Below are positions 54,390 through 64,000 of a stretch of 64,000 nucleotides of DNA, one piece after another. The translations under genes and the position numbers were made by a program. The DNA comes from Sipunculus nudus (taxonomy: Eukaryota; Annelida; Sipuncula; Golfingiida; Sipunculidae): NCBI GenBank assembly GCA_026874595.1, contig CM049306.1, positions 39,990,019-40,054,018 on the forward strand, given 5' to 3'. The notes below the pieces were generated by a model that saw only the letters and a list, made by a program, of their open reading frames with translations, did not search any database and was not told the origin of the DNA. Position 1 is the first letter of the stretch; each line of letters starts with the position of its first letter.

Positions 54390-56040
54390 TAGTCGTGCTG
54401 TGGCCAAAATAAGGCAGGGGGTCCATAGGTTGAAGATGACCCGTGTACAGGGTCGAATAAAGAGTTAGAGGTAGATGTGGGTGCGAGTTAGAGGGGGTCC
54501 ATGTTTTACCGAGGCCCCGAAACAACAGGGACCAGGTGCGAAGAAGGGCAGTGTGGGATAGGAGGGGCCCATGCATGGTGTATAGTTTAACTTTTAGAAA
54601 AAAACTGTGATGGAGCAATCTGGAGTAGAAGAAATGTGGTTTATGGGATGTCTTAGGGTATTGACCAGGTATAAAATTCTATTCCCCAGACTTTAGGTAG
54701 AAAAGCAACTGGCGTGCTTCCCCTGCATCCCCCTTCCCGATCCACCCCCTGTGGGTGACCTTCCAATATGTGAGATAACGTTCTCTGAAATGATATCCCG
54801 GTAGTTTCAAGGGCAGAAGTATCTGCAGTGACTTTCTAGTTCAGTGACTTTTTCTTGATGGGCTAGCTCATGTGTCGGTGGTTATCTCGCTCGGAAACGC
54901 CCTCTGTTTTGGACCAAGTCACTTTAGTTTCGCTCGTTTTAGAAATAATTACGTGCCATGCAGTCTACTGTCCAATGGATATTTATAAGCACAAAACCTT
55001 GTGTAGACTTAAATACCTAAGTTGACCTGAGTACAAAGACCATTTTCTTCTTCACCTTCATTCTTTCATTTTTTTCTTCTTCATTTTTGGTGGTTATTGG
55101 AATCCCCTTTTCAAAATCTTTGATCTGTCCCTGCAAAACCTGAGAGGTAGGAGCGTAAATCTATATCGGACCATTCGTGATATTGTCCATGAACATATGA
55201 AATTAGAGCAACACCAACGCCATGGCTTTTTTCTCGGCGAATGACTTCTGTTTTGTTGACACATGCATAATTGTCTAGTTAGTAAATACCAGCAGTGTAT
55301 TTGATTTTACAGAACAATATGTCACGCCAATGTTCAGTCGTGGATAAAATTGCCTTGGGTTTGGAAATCTTCATGGATATATCTGTTCCTTAGCCATAGC
55401 TTTTCATACGCTGAAACAGAGGCCTACGCTTGACACAATGTTTTCAACGCGTGAGCGATATCTCAAGCATCACTGGGCCCCTCCCACTGTCATCTAACCG
55501 TACTTCACACTAATTTATTGCTTTCAAAAATTTAATGAAAACCTAATTACTATATCAAAATTTAGGCTAACCCTTGGACCTGTTTGCTCTCTTGATGATG
55601 CTGTTATAATTACTTAAGTGTTAGCCATTTGCATTTTCGATGCTATTTTATGTTGCATTTTTGGCTAAAATTTTAACCAAAATTGAAAGACAGAGCTGCC
55701 TACCACCCCTCTTTCTCTATAAGTGAAATGACCCATTAACGCCCCTATGATAATGTAGACTGTCCTTGGAGTCGGGGCATCGGGAACCTGATCACTTGGT
55801 CTCTGGCGCCTTAATGTGGCCCCTATCCAGCCGTTGGTGAAATATAGATAGTTAAATGGCGCATATGCCTGCTTCTCATATGACGGCACTTATTTAGTTT
55901 AAGTCATAGTGCTGTGCTAATGAGCGAAGCCTAAACGTTAAATTCGACATAAGCGGAATTAAACAGTTTGGTAGTACTGGACGTGATTCTACATCTCTTC
56001 AATTTTACGTTTAACCAAAAGACTGTCAGTATTGCATACC
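54390..56040. other. right end of duplicated unit B
   Basis: It matches 36130-39090 in pieces (GGACCAAGTCACTTTAGTTT with GGACCAAGTCACATTATCTT; TTTGGTAGTACTGGACGTGATT). The seven-unit TGACCTTTGA array and the retrotransposon of unit A are missing here. Confidence 0.7.
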
Positions 56041-56045
56041 ACGCA

Positions 56046-57837
56046 GGTCAAAGGATAGTATTGTTAATGCTTTCGGAAGGAGTCTGATTCAGCTATGATA
56101 TTCTTTTGAAGTACAAATTATCAATGGGAGAATTGAACCAGATATACCAGACTTAACGTGTTTAACATCTTCTGGTAGCAGTGTAGTTGATTATATAATA
56201 GTCAGTAGTTGTCTACTTCATATGGTAGATAGATTCTGTGTTTTATCAGATGATCTGTCCGATCACTTTCCTTTAAGCTGTTCACTTGACATTATATATA
56301 AACTTATTTATTTTACATGGATTGTACAAATAGTTATTATAACTAATCGAGGCACTCTCCATGGCTCCGGTGATGGCGTTCGGTAGTCTGCAGGGGTGGG
56401 GAAATCGGAGTACCCGGAGAAAAACACCGGCATTGGACGGACAACTACAACCCACTCTCATAGCCACGCCGAGATCGAACCCGGGTCGCCAGCGGAGAGA
56501 GCCAAGCGTTTTACCACTCAACTGTCCAGGCCCCACTTAACATTATCACACCGAATAAAGGGTTTTCGAATGAACATATATGCGAACTGACAAAATGGGT
56601 AAAAAATTTTTTTCAGACTGATGAAGATAAAACAAATATCTCAAAATCATTAGAACAAATAGAATGTGCATTATTTTTCAACACATTTAATGAAACCTTA
56701 GAAGCATATCCGGACAAAGCAAGTGAGGCATTGGTTAGTATTTATCAAAATATATCCTCCAGAAATAAACAAAACGTCCGAATGAGCATTAAATTAAAGC
56801 AACCAAAATGGTGGGACAAAGAGTGTGAATTTTGGAAAAATGAAAAATATATAGCTCTGAATAAGTTTAGATGTACATTATTTGATGCCGACTTAGTTAA
56901 TTATCAACAAACAAAACAGAGGTTTAAAAAGTTATGTGAAAAAAAGAAGGCAATCATCCAAGCCTCAGAGGTGCAAAAGCTGATAGGTGCAAAAGACACT
57001 GATTCCATGTGGAAAAACATGAGATTTTTTAATAAAGGAACTTTTGAATTCATTTTTGAATGTACTAACGGAACAAGACAAGGGTGCATGGTGAGTCCTC
57101 TTCTGTTTTTTTTTTATTCATAAATGAATTTTATGAACAAATTTATGAAACAGAATGTCATGGTATAAATATTGATGAATATTTGCCAAACTTAATGACA
57201 TTAATGTAGGCTGATGATTTAGTATGCTTCAGTGATACAATAGGACGTCTCCAAGAACAAATCAACCAGTTGCAAGTTTTTTTCTGTCAATTATGGCTTA
57301 AAAGTTAATTTAGGAAGGACAATAATTATTGTTTTTAGACATGGGGGTTCATTAAAAAGAATAGAGAAATGGCATTATCAAACTACTCAAATTGAAACTG
57401 AAAATAACTATAGATACTTAGGGGTTATATTTACAAGTACATTGTTATGGTATAAAACAAAGAAAGCGCAGGCCATGCAGGCTGAAAAAGCAGTGACTCT
57501 CATAATTTTTTTTTATAGGAAATATAGTTGTATAACAGTAAGCCAGCTATTTTATCTATTTGATTGTATGGTTACACCGGTATTATTATATGGTTCAGAA
57601 CTGTGGGGCTATGAAAGATGTGAAATAATTGAAAAGGTGCAATTTAAATTCTGCAAGTACATTCTAAAAATCAGCTCTTCAGCTCCGAACGCAGCATCAT
57701 TGGGAGAGCTTGGAAGGCATCCAAGATGTCCTTTGGTTAAGTTGTTAGGACAAATGAAAGAAAGTTTCAGTCAAACATTTTACGCCCCGGCCATCTTAAT
57801 TTTGGACATGATCTTTGCCCATGATGACTGTTAATTA
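56046..57837 (+). mobile_element. LINE, ORF2 remnant with internal deletion
   Basis: Endonuclease end (IINGRIEPDIPDLTCLTSSG, SVVDYIIVSS, SDHFPL; 56100-56280), linker (KQPKWWDKECEFWKNEKYIA, 56800-56900; SMWKNMRFFN), then a jump straight to the RT motif GTRQGCMVSPLLF (57071-57110), so the RT fingers are deleted. The catalytic box reads stop-ADD (TAG at 57207-57209). The C-terminal part (57442-57834) has LYGSELWGYERCEIIEKVQF and ASLGELGRHP. A SINE with a target duplication interrupts it. Confidence 0.8.
56296..56533 (-). mobile_element. tRNA-derived SINE inside the LINE, 13-bp target duplication
   Basis: Minus-strand head GGCCTGGACAGTTGAGTGGT (A box) and GGGTTCGATCTCGGC (B box), then a body with GTTGTAGTTGTCCGTCCAAT. 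It is flanked by CACTTGACATTAT (56283-56295) and CACTTAACATTAT (56534-56546). It is a different family from the 49.2-kb SINE. Confidence 0.85.
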
Positions 57838-58337
57838 TGTTTAGGTTCATATTCTCGTTCATCAACAATCAATGAGAAAATAAAAAATTGCTTTTCAAAT
57901 TGTTTGCAAGCTTTTCATGGCTGTTTGCATTAAAACTGTTGAAATGCACTTTCCGTTGGTCCGTACTATTAAATCACAATGTGTAACCAATGTCCAAAAT
58001 TTATATGATCTTTGTTTATGACGTTATTAAACTTCTGTTATTTTATTTTTGCAATTTTACATTTACAATAATGTATTCTTGTACACAGGTTCCTCCATGA
58101 AAATTATTTTTTTATATTTATGTTTTATACAAGTATATTCAAAATTATCGAAGATCTCTGTAAATGTCAATTAAAGTACACGGATTTCCCCTACATATAT
58201 AATAAATGAATTAATTTAAAAAAATAGTAACTGGTAAAAAAAATCCCTGTTGTGTTCCTGTTGTGATTTATGTTTATGACGTTAACGGAGAATTTGTGCG
58301 GGTTTACTATCCGCCCGCGGATCCCAGATACGATGAA
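57838..58337 (+). other. probable LINE 3' UTR and flank
   Basis: AT-rich, no coding content. The end includes CGGATCCCAGATACGATGAA (58318-58337), repeated at 60585-60604 as CGGATCCCAGATAGGATGAA. Confidence 0.45.
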
Positions 58338-58346
58338 ATTCGTTTA

Positions 58347-58420
58347 TAGACTGGTACCCCGCTCTATTATGGCACCGCTGCTCTAGGCCGAGGGCCTTAA
58401 TTGAGCAGGGTACCAGTCTA
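58347..58420. mobile_element. 74-bp foldback MITE, 9-bp target duplication
   Basis: It begins TAGACTGGTACCCCGCTCTA and ends with the inverse (GAGCAGGGTACCAGTCTA). Flanks are ATTCGTTTA (58338-58346) and ATTCGTATA (58421-58429). It is an internally deleted relative of the 536-bp element at 59954. Confidence 0.88.
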
Positions 58421-58421
58421 A

Positions 58422-59313
58422 TTCGTATACTGTATCTTATTTATAAGATAAGATAAGATAAGATAAGATAACATTTATTAGCCTTCAGTTCCAGGAATTT
58501 GTTGTTGACTTGCAATTCATTACATAAAAATAAATAAGTAAATAGATAGATAAATACATAAAAATAATACAAAAATACATAAAAATCACACATAACATAT
58601 TGATGCATGTAAAATTAAGCATGTAAAAATGATAAAACAGATAATTCTGCAGGTAAAACACATAATTCAAACATTAAATTTCTAAGAGGGTTGTGAGTTA
58701 AAGTGTTTAATACTGTGTGGTACGAGAGATTTTTTAAAACGAGTTGTTCTGCAGAATATTGTATCTAGGCGTTTACCTGAAGGTAAAAAACGGAACTCTG
58801 AATATAGGGGATGTGTTTTGTCATTCATGACCTTAGATTTGAAGGCCATTGTTTTGGTTTCACAGATTTCCTGGTGTGTGGCAAGAGAAGTACCAGTTAT
58901 TCTACTACTTCTCTTCCTGGTATTATTCAACTGTTTCTTTAACTTATCAGATATATTTGTAAACCAGCACTCCAGTGAATAAGTAAGGACACTGGAAATT
59001 ACTGAATTATAAAACATGGTAATTATGGTTTTGTCAATATTAAGCTTTCTTAGATAATAAAGGTAATATAATCTTTTGCTTGCTTTCTTGGATTGATTCA
59101 ACACATGTTCTTTCCAATTCAGATTTCTGTCAATAATACATCCTAAGTATTTATAATTTTCTACAATATATACATCTTCATTTTTGATAGCAACTGGGGT
59201 AATTACAGATTTTGATCTCCTAAAATCAAATACTACTTCTTTAGTCTTCTTTACATTTAACTGAAGGTAGTGTTCCTCACACCAACCAATTTCGTATTCT
59301 GTTTCTTATTTAT
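58422..59313 (-). mobile_element. 5'-truncated CR1/Rex1-like LINE with (AAGAT)n tail and 23-bp target duplication
   Basis: The body is 58445-59290. A minus-strand frame (59104-58682) encodes the RT end: KASKRLYYLYYLRKLNIDKT, SVLTYSLECWF, FLPSGKRLDT. Upstream is a KTKEVVFDF-like segment (about 59250). The 3' end is a TAAGA microsatellite (58445-58470). Flanks TTCGTATACTGTATCTTATT+TAT (58422-58444) and TTCGTATTCTGTTTCTTATT+TAT (59291-59313) differ at two places. Confidence 0.85.
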
Positions 59314-59953
59314 TATGATATGCCGAAAAGACCACCACATCCTGGCTCGCCCGTATGTTTAACAGCACGTTTCATGAACTATGGCCTTATTTCAGATTAT
59401 ATCGCAAGATCGTCTTATCACAAACGTTGACAGTGGTAAGGGCCGCTTCACGGCCTGCCTCTTCCACAGGATCAGGTCAGACTGACGCATTATTTTCACT
59501 ATATATTATCATTGTAAATAAAGGTGAATTGCATGCATACCTGACCACATATTGACAGTTCCGGCACATTGGCCTGAGAGACCAAACTGAACTCTGTTTA
59601 CAAATGTGGAGAAAGTGGCGCCTCGTGTGACTCGTTTGAGAACTATGGGCCTAGTTCTGTCTCAGTCTGAAGATGGCAGCACCTCCTGGAGCAAACTGTG
59701 GAAAAGGCACACCTCTCACAGCATCTTGTGTCCAATTTTTTTCTCTGCAGATAAAAATATTTTCTTCGCATGATTAAAAAGCTAAAATCCTATATTATCC
59801 AATAATAGAAGCCACATATTGATGGCCCTCCTATTAGTTTGAGGGTGACACCCTTCAGCCCGGCCCTGTCATATTACATTTAGTCCGGTGGACCGTACAC
59901 AAAATGGGCCAAGTGCTCTAATTGTCGCTCACACCATCACCAAAGGATTACCC
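59314..59953. other. intergenic sequence, nothing recognised
   Basis: No coding or repeat pattern could be assigned. Confidence 0.4.
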
Positions 59954-60489
59954 TAGACTGGTACCCCGCTCTATTATGGCACCGCTGCTCTAGGCCAATC
60001 ATAGAGACGGGCGTACAACGCCATCTTCAGGACTCCCGGCAGACTGGTTCCAACTCAAGTATGATTTATATATGATAAATATAAGCATTTCGCTTGCTCA
60101 GAGAAGTTGTCAAAAGTTGGCAGTACATTTTTTGTGACATTTATGATTAGATTAATAGATATTGATAATAAACCAATGCCACGTACAGAGGAATATCAAA
60201 TATTCAGTATATCGTATCATCTATACATCCATCAGTGAATTTTTGTGCAACAACTTATTTTTCAATATTTGGAAACTATAAATAACTAAAGAAAGTAATT
60301 TTATAAGAAATCTTCACGGATAACCAGCCAGGATCGCGTGAACGTTCATGACAATCGGTATGAGCGTACAGACTGGAGTTGGAACCAGTCTACAGGTAGG
60401 TCAGGAGTTGCAACTGGGTACTTATGATGGCGTTGTACGCCTGTCTCTCTGCTTGGCTGAGGGCCTTAATAGAGCAGGATACCAGTCTA
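59954..60489. mobile_element. 536-bp foldback MITE with about 100-bp arms, 9-bp target duplication (Mutator-like)
   Basis: Ends TAGACTGGTACCCCGCTCTA and TAGAGCAGGATACCAGTCTA are inverted. The inversion continues inward (GAGACGGGCGTACAACGCCA with TGGCGTTGTACGCCTGTCTC; GGTTCCAACTC with GAGTTGGAACC). It is flanked by GGATTACCC at 59945-59953 and 60490-60498, a perfect 9-bp duplication. A 9-bp duplication with long arms fits the Mutator superfamily. No transposase. Confidence 0.9.
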
Positions 60490-60650
60490 GGATTACCCGA
60501 GCGCCACCGTATGTCTGTGTCAGAGACTATTTCACATCGAACAACTTCGGTATGGACAAAATCTCGAATGCCGGAGGTCGAATGGCGGATCCCAGATAGG
60601 ATGAAATCCGTATAGATGGTCTGACAGGCTTTATATATATATAGGCAGGC
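60490..60650. other. flank with an empty-site-like sequence
   Basis: CGGATCCCAGATAGGATGAAATCCGTATAGA at 60585-60615 resembles 58318-58346 without the MITE insertion, i.e. a paralogous unoccupied site. Confidence 0.55.
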
Positions 60651-61175
60651 CTTATTTCCACTCCCCGGGAGTGGAAATAAGGAATGCTTATTTCAACTCC
60701 CCCTATAATATATAGGGGAATGGTAATAAGGGATGCTTATTTCCACTCCCCCTTGTGACAAAGGCTGATAATATTTAGGGCTGAAACGGGTACAAAATTT
60801 TGGACTCGAGTACCCAATAGGCATTACCCGACTCGGACTCGAGTACTCGTTACCATGGCAACGCTGTGAAGATAAAATGAACATCTGTTTACCGATGCAA
60901 ATTATGCATAAATTTGACTTAGTGACGGCTTAACTTTATCGCAACGAAGGAATATACATATGTCATAACAAGACCTCGGTTAATTTGACTAGCATATGTT
61001 AAGAGCCCTACGCCTGGATACGACAATGGATAAATAATCCTACAGACTGTCCTAAAATTTGCAGTAATATACATATATGCATGTACATACAAGAGTAGTC
61101 GAGTCCAAATTTTGGACTCGAGTACTCGGTAAGTATTACCCGGACTCGAGTACTCGAGTACTCCTTTCGGCCCTA
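60651..61175. repeat. palindrome-rich repeat (CTTATTTCCACTCCC and ACTCGAGTACTCGAG)
   Basis: CTTATTTCCACTCCCC and GGGAGTGGAAATAAG form a near-perfect 31-bp palindrome at about 60651-60682, with two more half-sites by 60755. Further on, GGACTCGAGTACTCG recurs four times (about 60803, 60837, 61119, 61141), each mostly self-complementary. Confidence 0.75.
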
Positions 61176-62027
61176 CACTCTATAAGTAATATATGGCAGT
61201 TAAAGTGACCAAAATTGGTGTTCATTCTTTCCAGTTAAAAGCATGTCTACATTATTACTTGTTTACAAAATCCTCTTTTATGTATTCCTATAGGAGCATT
61301 AGGGAATAAAGGAGACATAAATTTAGGTTCTTTAAACAATGAAGTGACTTTTTTTTTTATATTTTAAACCATTCATAATAATGCGTTAAACATATTATTA
61401 AAGTTTTAAACATTTCCTGTATGATTTGCCAGAGTACTTTAAACATTAACTGTATGATTTGCCAGAGTACCGCCTGAAAATTAAGTTACATTCATATTTG
61501 CCAACAAATTTTCAAACACATATAAATTTATATTTTTCTGCAGATAAATTTTGTTACACTCGATGTTTAATCATTTTAAAAAATTATGTTGAATATGTGG
61601 ACTAACATGGGATGAGTGAGGAAGATTTAGACAACACTTTATTCCTAATCAGTGGATGGTTGGCAACTCATCAATGGGCCTCAGTTGTTCAGACTAGTGC
61701 TGTCAGCTCTTGGCTCAAAATACCAGGTAAAGTCCAGTTTAACTGGACTGGCACCTGCTACCCTGTTAGATTGTTGTTTCAGTAATTTACCATACCACTG
61801 ATTTCATCTTAATTTTAGATGATATCACTGTGGTGCTACAATAGATGAAAATTACCAGAACATTGATTAAAAGAAAACTAAAACTATAAAAGCAACATGG
61901 GATGCTATAAGACTTAAAACTATCACTATAAAAGTATATATGTATCTCAAAGGTAAGACCAATAACATTCATTTTTTTATTATGTTTTTATTATTATATA
62001 TAACTATCTATCTAACATGAGGAGTGG
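61176..62027. other. intergenic AT-rich sequence
   Basis: A 50-bp direct repeat around TTTAAACATT..CTGTATGATTTGCCAGAGTA (61406-61470). No gene was recognised. Confidence 0.45.
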
Positions 62028-62100
62028 TAAGTCCAGGGGGTGTGGAAATAATTATAAGCATCCCTTATTTCCACTTCCAGGGGAGTGGAAATAAGCACTT
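62028..62100. repeat. second copy of the CTTATTTCCACT palindrome
   Basis: CTTATTTCCACTTCCAGGGG followed by AGTGGAAATAAG, in inverted order relative to 60651-60755, with GCATCCCTTATTTCCACT answering GGGATGCTTATTTCCACT. The two blocks may be the ends of one 1.45-kb foldback element. Confidence 0.6.
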
Positions 62101-62750
62101 CCTTATATGATGGATATAACGGATAAAATGGGCCTACCGCGAATGTATAAAAAAGTAGGAATATAAAATTACATGTTTAGTTAAAATATGTTATTCATAA
62201 AAATGTTATGAAACATAATAAGATGTGATAGCAGCTAATATATCATATTATATCGTGTTTTCACTGCTGCGCACCGATGAAAACATATAGATGTAGGTGG
62301 ATATACCTGTATCAGGAATTTTAAAATGATCATATGCAAAATATTCATAAATGTGAATGTAATGATTCTGGTCATACCAGTATTTTACCATAATGCCTCA
62401 ATAAGTTTACTCATCTCTGCCTAGTGTACATTTGATACATACTCCCTGTAATATGTAGAGACAGCAGCTTTTAGCAGGCTGGTTGTGCTTTGCAGAGACA
62501 ACATTTTTTTTAGGTCATGGTGTTAGCAGGTCTGGGAATCCAGGACTGACCTGGATTACCTGATGTATATGCATGAGAATGCATTGGGAAATAATTGTTT
62601 TGAATTGATACATTTTAGTGTGTGCCAGTATAGCTGGTATAACATGTTTTTAGCCTATTTCAGTATTTGTATTTTTAATTGCATTTTTAATATCAATGTC
62701 ATATTTAATAAAAAGACCCATAAAATTAAGACAGGGAACTTTTTTGTGTC
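62101..62750. other. AT-rich sequence, nothing recognised
   Basis: Low-complexity AT-rich DNA with no coding pattern. Confidence 0.45.
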
Positions 62751-62846
62751 ATGACCCAGAAGTCTTGGTATGTAACGGCTAACAAGGGTAGGGTCCTTGC
62801 TTTGGCCCACTGTCTGCAAAGAGATCTACAAGCAGCTTCAGATAAG
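62751..62846 (+). CDS. candidate coding exon of unknown gene
   Basis: Within AT-rich DNA, a short GC-balanced segment reads MTQKSWYVTANKGRVLALAH and then CLQRDLQAASDK without stops, and ends at a donor-like AAG/GTAAAAG. A pyrimidine-rich stretch (CTTTTTTGTGTCATGACCCAG) precedes it, so the exon may instead start at 62760 after that AG, in the same frame. The amphipathic-looking composition is protein-like, but I do not recognise the family, and no partner exon was found before the window ends. Confidence 0.35.
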
Positions 62847-64000
62847 GTAAAAGTTTAATACTTATTCAGCTACTGTTTTTATCTAAAGAGTTTTTTTTTT
62901 ATTTTCTCTTGATGGAACAGGATATGCTTTACCTATATACAGATATTATTTTGCCATTTAGGAGATTATTTTTCATTTGATCTTATTTAATGAATCAGAT
63001 AAAAGGAAAAGAGAGATGTCAGTTTAATCAATTAACTTTATGTAGTGGAATGGGAAATATGCTACATTTACACCAAGTTATATTTTTGTTTTGTTTTCTG
63101 TTAGAACTTTTGTTTATTTGATGTATAATGTCTTGTGATACAACATAAATATTCACAAGTTCTGTTGTTATATGGTCGATAGACTCTAATCAAGTGTACC
63201 TGTCTACATTATATATTTGAGAAATACAAAGTGCTATGAGGCAGGCCCTGGTATTCCTGTATAGACGAGTACTATAAAAATTACCACATAATGCATGTTT
63301 GAGATTTATTCCTGTAGGAATTTATGACTGTTGATCCCTGAGCAAGTATTGTCTATTATCTGTCTGTTTAGCATAATCCTTTTATCTACCTGTTTTACAT
63401 AACCTGTTAATGTTAGAATTATATTGTTTGAATTCAGATCAAGTATTGTAAGCATGTAGTATAAAGTTTGGGCGGAGCATGTTTTAGGACTTTTAGTGTG
63501 GTTATTTTGTTTTTTTACCAGACTTGTATGTGTATTAATTTTTTCACAAATGATGTCACGTTTAATTATCTGATTATATATATACACTTCAAGTCATCTG
63601 GTACATGTATTAATGATGCCGAGATTAGTTACATGCAGGATTTGAGCTTATCATTATACTATTACAAGATGTTATTGCAAATATAATAGGGTCCTGGTGA
63701 CTGAATGTCTCATAGGCATTTATGCGTAGTTAATGAGTACGTAACAAGTCCTTAGAAGGTTTATCATAGAAGTATTTTATTATTTTGATACTCCTTCCAG
63801 GATATAAGTAGCTCTGTAGTGATTAATGTGTATTATCCGCCATAATAAGGGTTGTTTGTTCTTATATATATATAGGTGTAAAAGATATGCAAAAAAGAAT
63901 ACCTGTACAGAACCAGTTATTCAAGACATTTGTTGTAAGTTTATTGGGTTTAGTTCCACATATCAAGCTTATTATTGTTTTCAATATGGTATAACATCTG
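62847..64000. other. AT-rich sequence to the window end
   Basis: If the preceding exon is real this is its downstream intron. No further exon or element was recognised. Confidence 0.4.

Noticed and set aside
56465-56530. A tRNA gene on the minus strand
   Set aside because: It is the head of a SINE with a target duplication; no complete cloverleaf.

Overview
The window is animal (eukaryotic) nuclear DNA: split genes with GT-AG introns, long AT-rich introns, many LINE, SINE, MITE and LTR-element remnants, and microsatellites. The muskelin homologue, the LINE types, the tRNA-derived SINEs and the arrays carrying TGACCTTTGACCT-like motifs fit a marine invertebrate, most likely a lophotrochozoan such as a mollusc. 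That placement is inference; nothing in the window fixes the species.

Layout. 1-3.5 kb is stacked short tandem repeats rich in the palindrome GGTGGCGCCACC. 3.5-8.9 kb (+) holds the last nine coding exons of a muskelin gene (MKLN1), with clean splice phases and a C-terminus ending in the conserved NLVDLITL motif. 8.9-18.5 kb is intergenic, with a minisatellite (12.9-13.3 kb) and a CpG-rich island (15.0-17.0 kb) that may carry an orphan first exon. 18.55-29.5 kb (-) is an intact six-exon gene for a predicted 420-residue secreted FG-GAP/VCBS-repeat protein. Its introns hold an L1-like LINE, a SINE, several MITEs and a solo LTR. 30.7-35.8 kb (-) is a 5.1-kb LTR retrotransposon whose two 744-bp LTRs look identical. 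Its body is defective, and its pol order is protease, integrase, RT end, RNase H.

From about 39.2 to 56.0 kb the locus repeats: muskelin exon remnants, a second FG-GAP gene, and the same downstream spacer, in the same order and orientation as 7.2-39.1 kb. This is an old tandem segmental duplication. In the second copy the muskelin piece is dead (5-bp deletion, two lost splice sites, no terminal exon). The FG-GAP copy has two frameshifts (4-bp deletion in exon 2, 1-bp deletion in exon 4), although its splice sites, signal peptide and TATA box survive. Copy A has therefore kept both genes while copy B has decayed and filled with LINEs.

56-64 kb is mostly transposon debris: a LINE interrupted by a tRNA-derived SINE, a 5'-truncated LINE with a 23-bp target duplication, two Mutator-like foldback MITEs with 9-bp target duplications, a palindrome-rich repeat, and one possible orphan exon at 62.8 kb. 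I saw no rRNA gene, functional tRNA gene, CRISPR array or prokaryotic operon.
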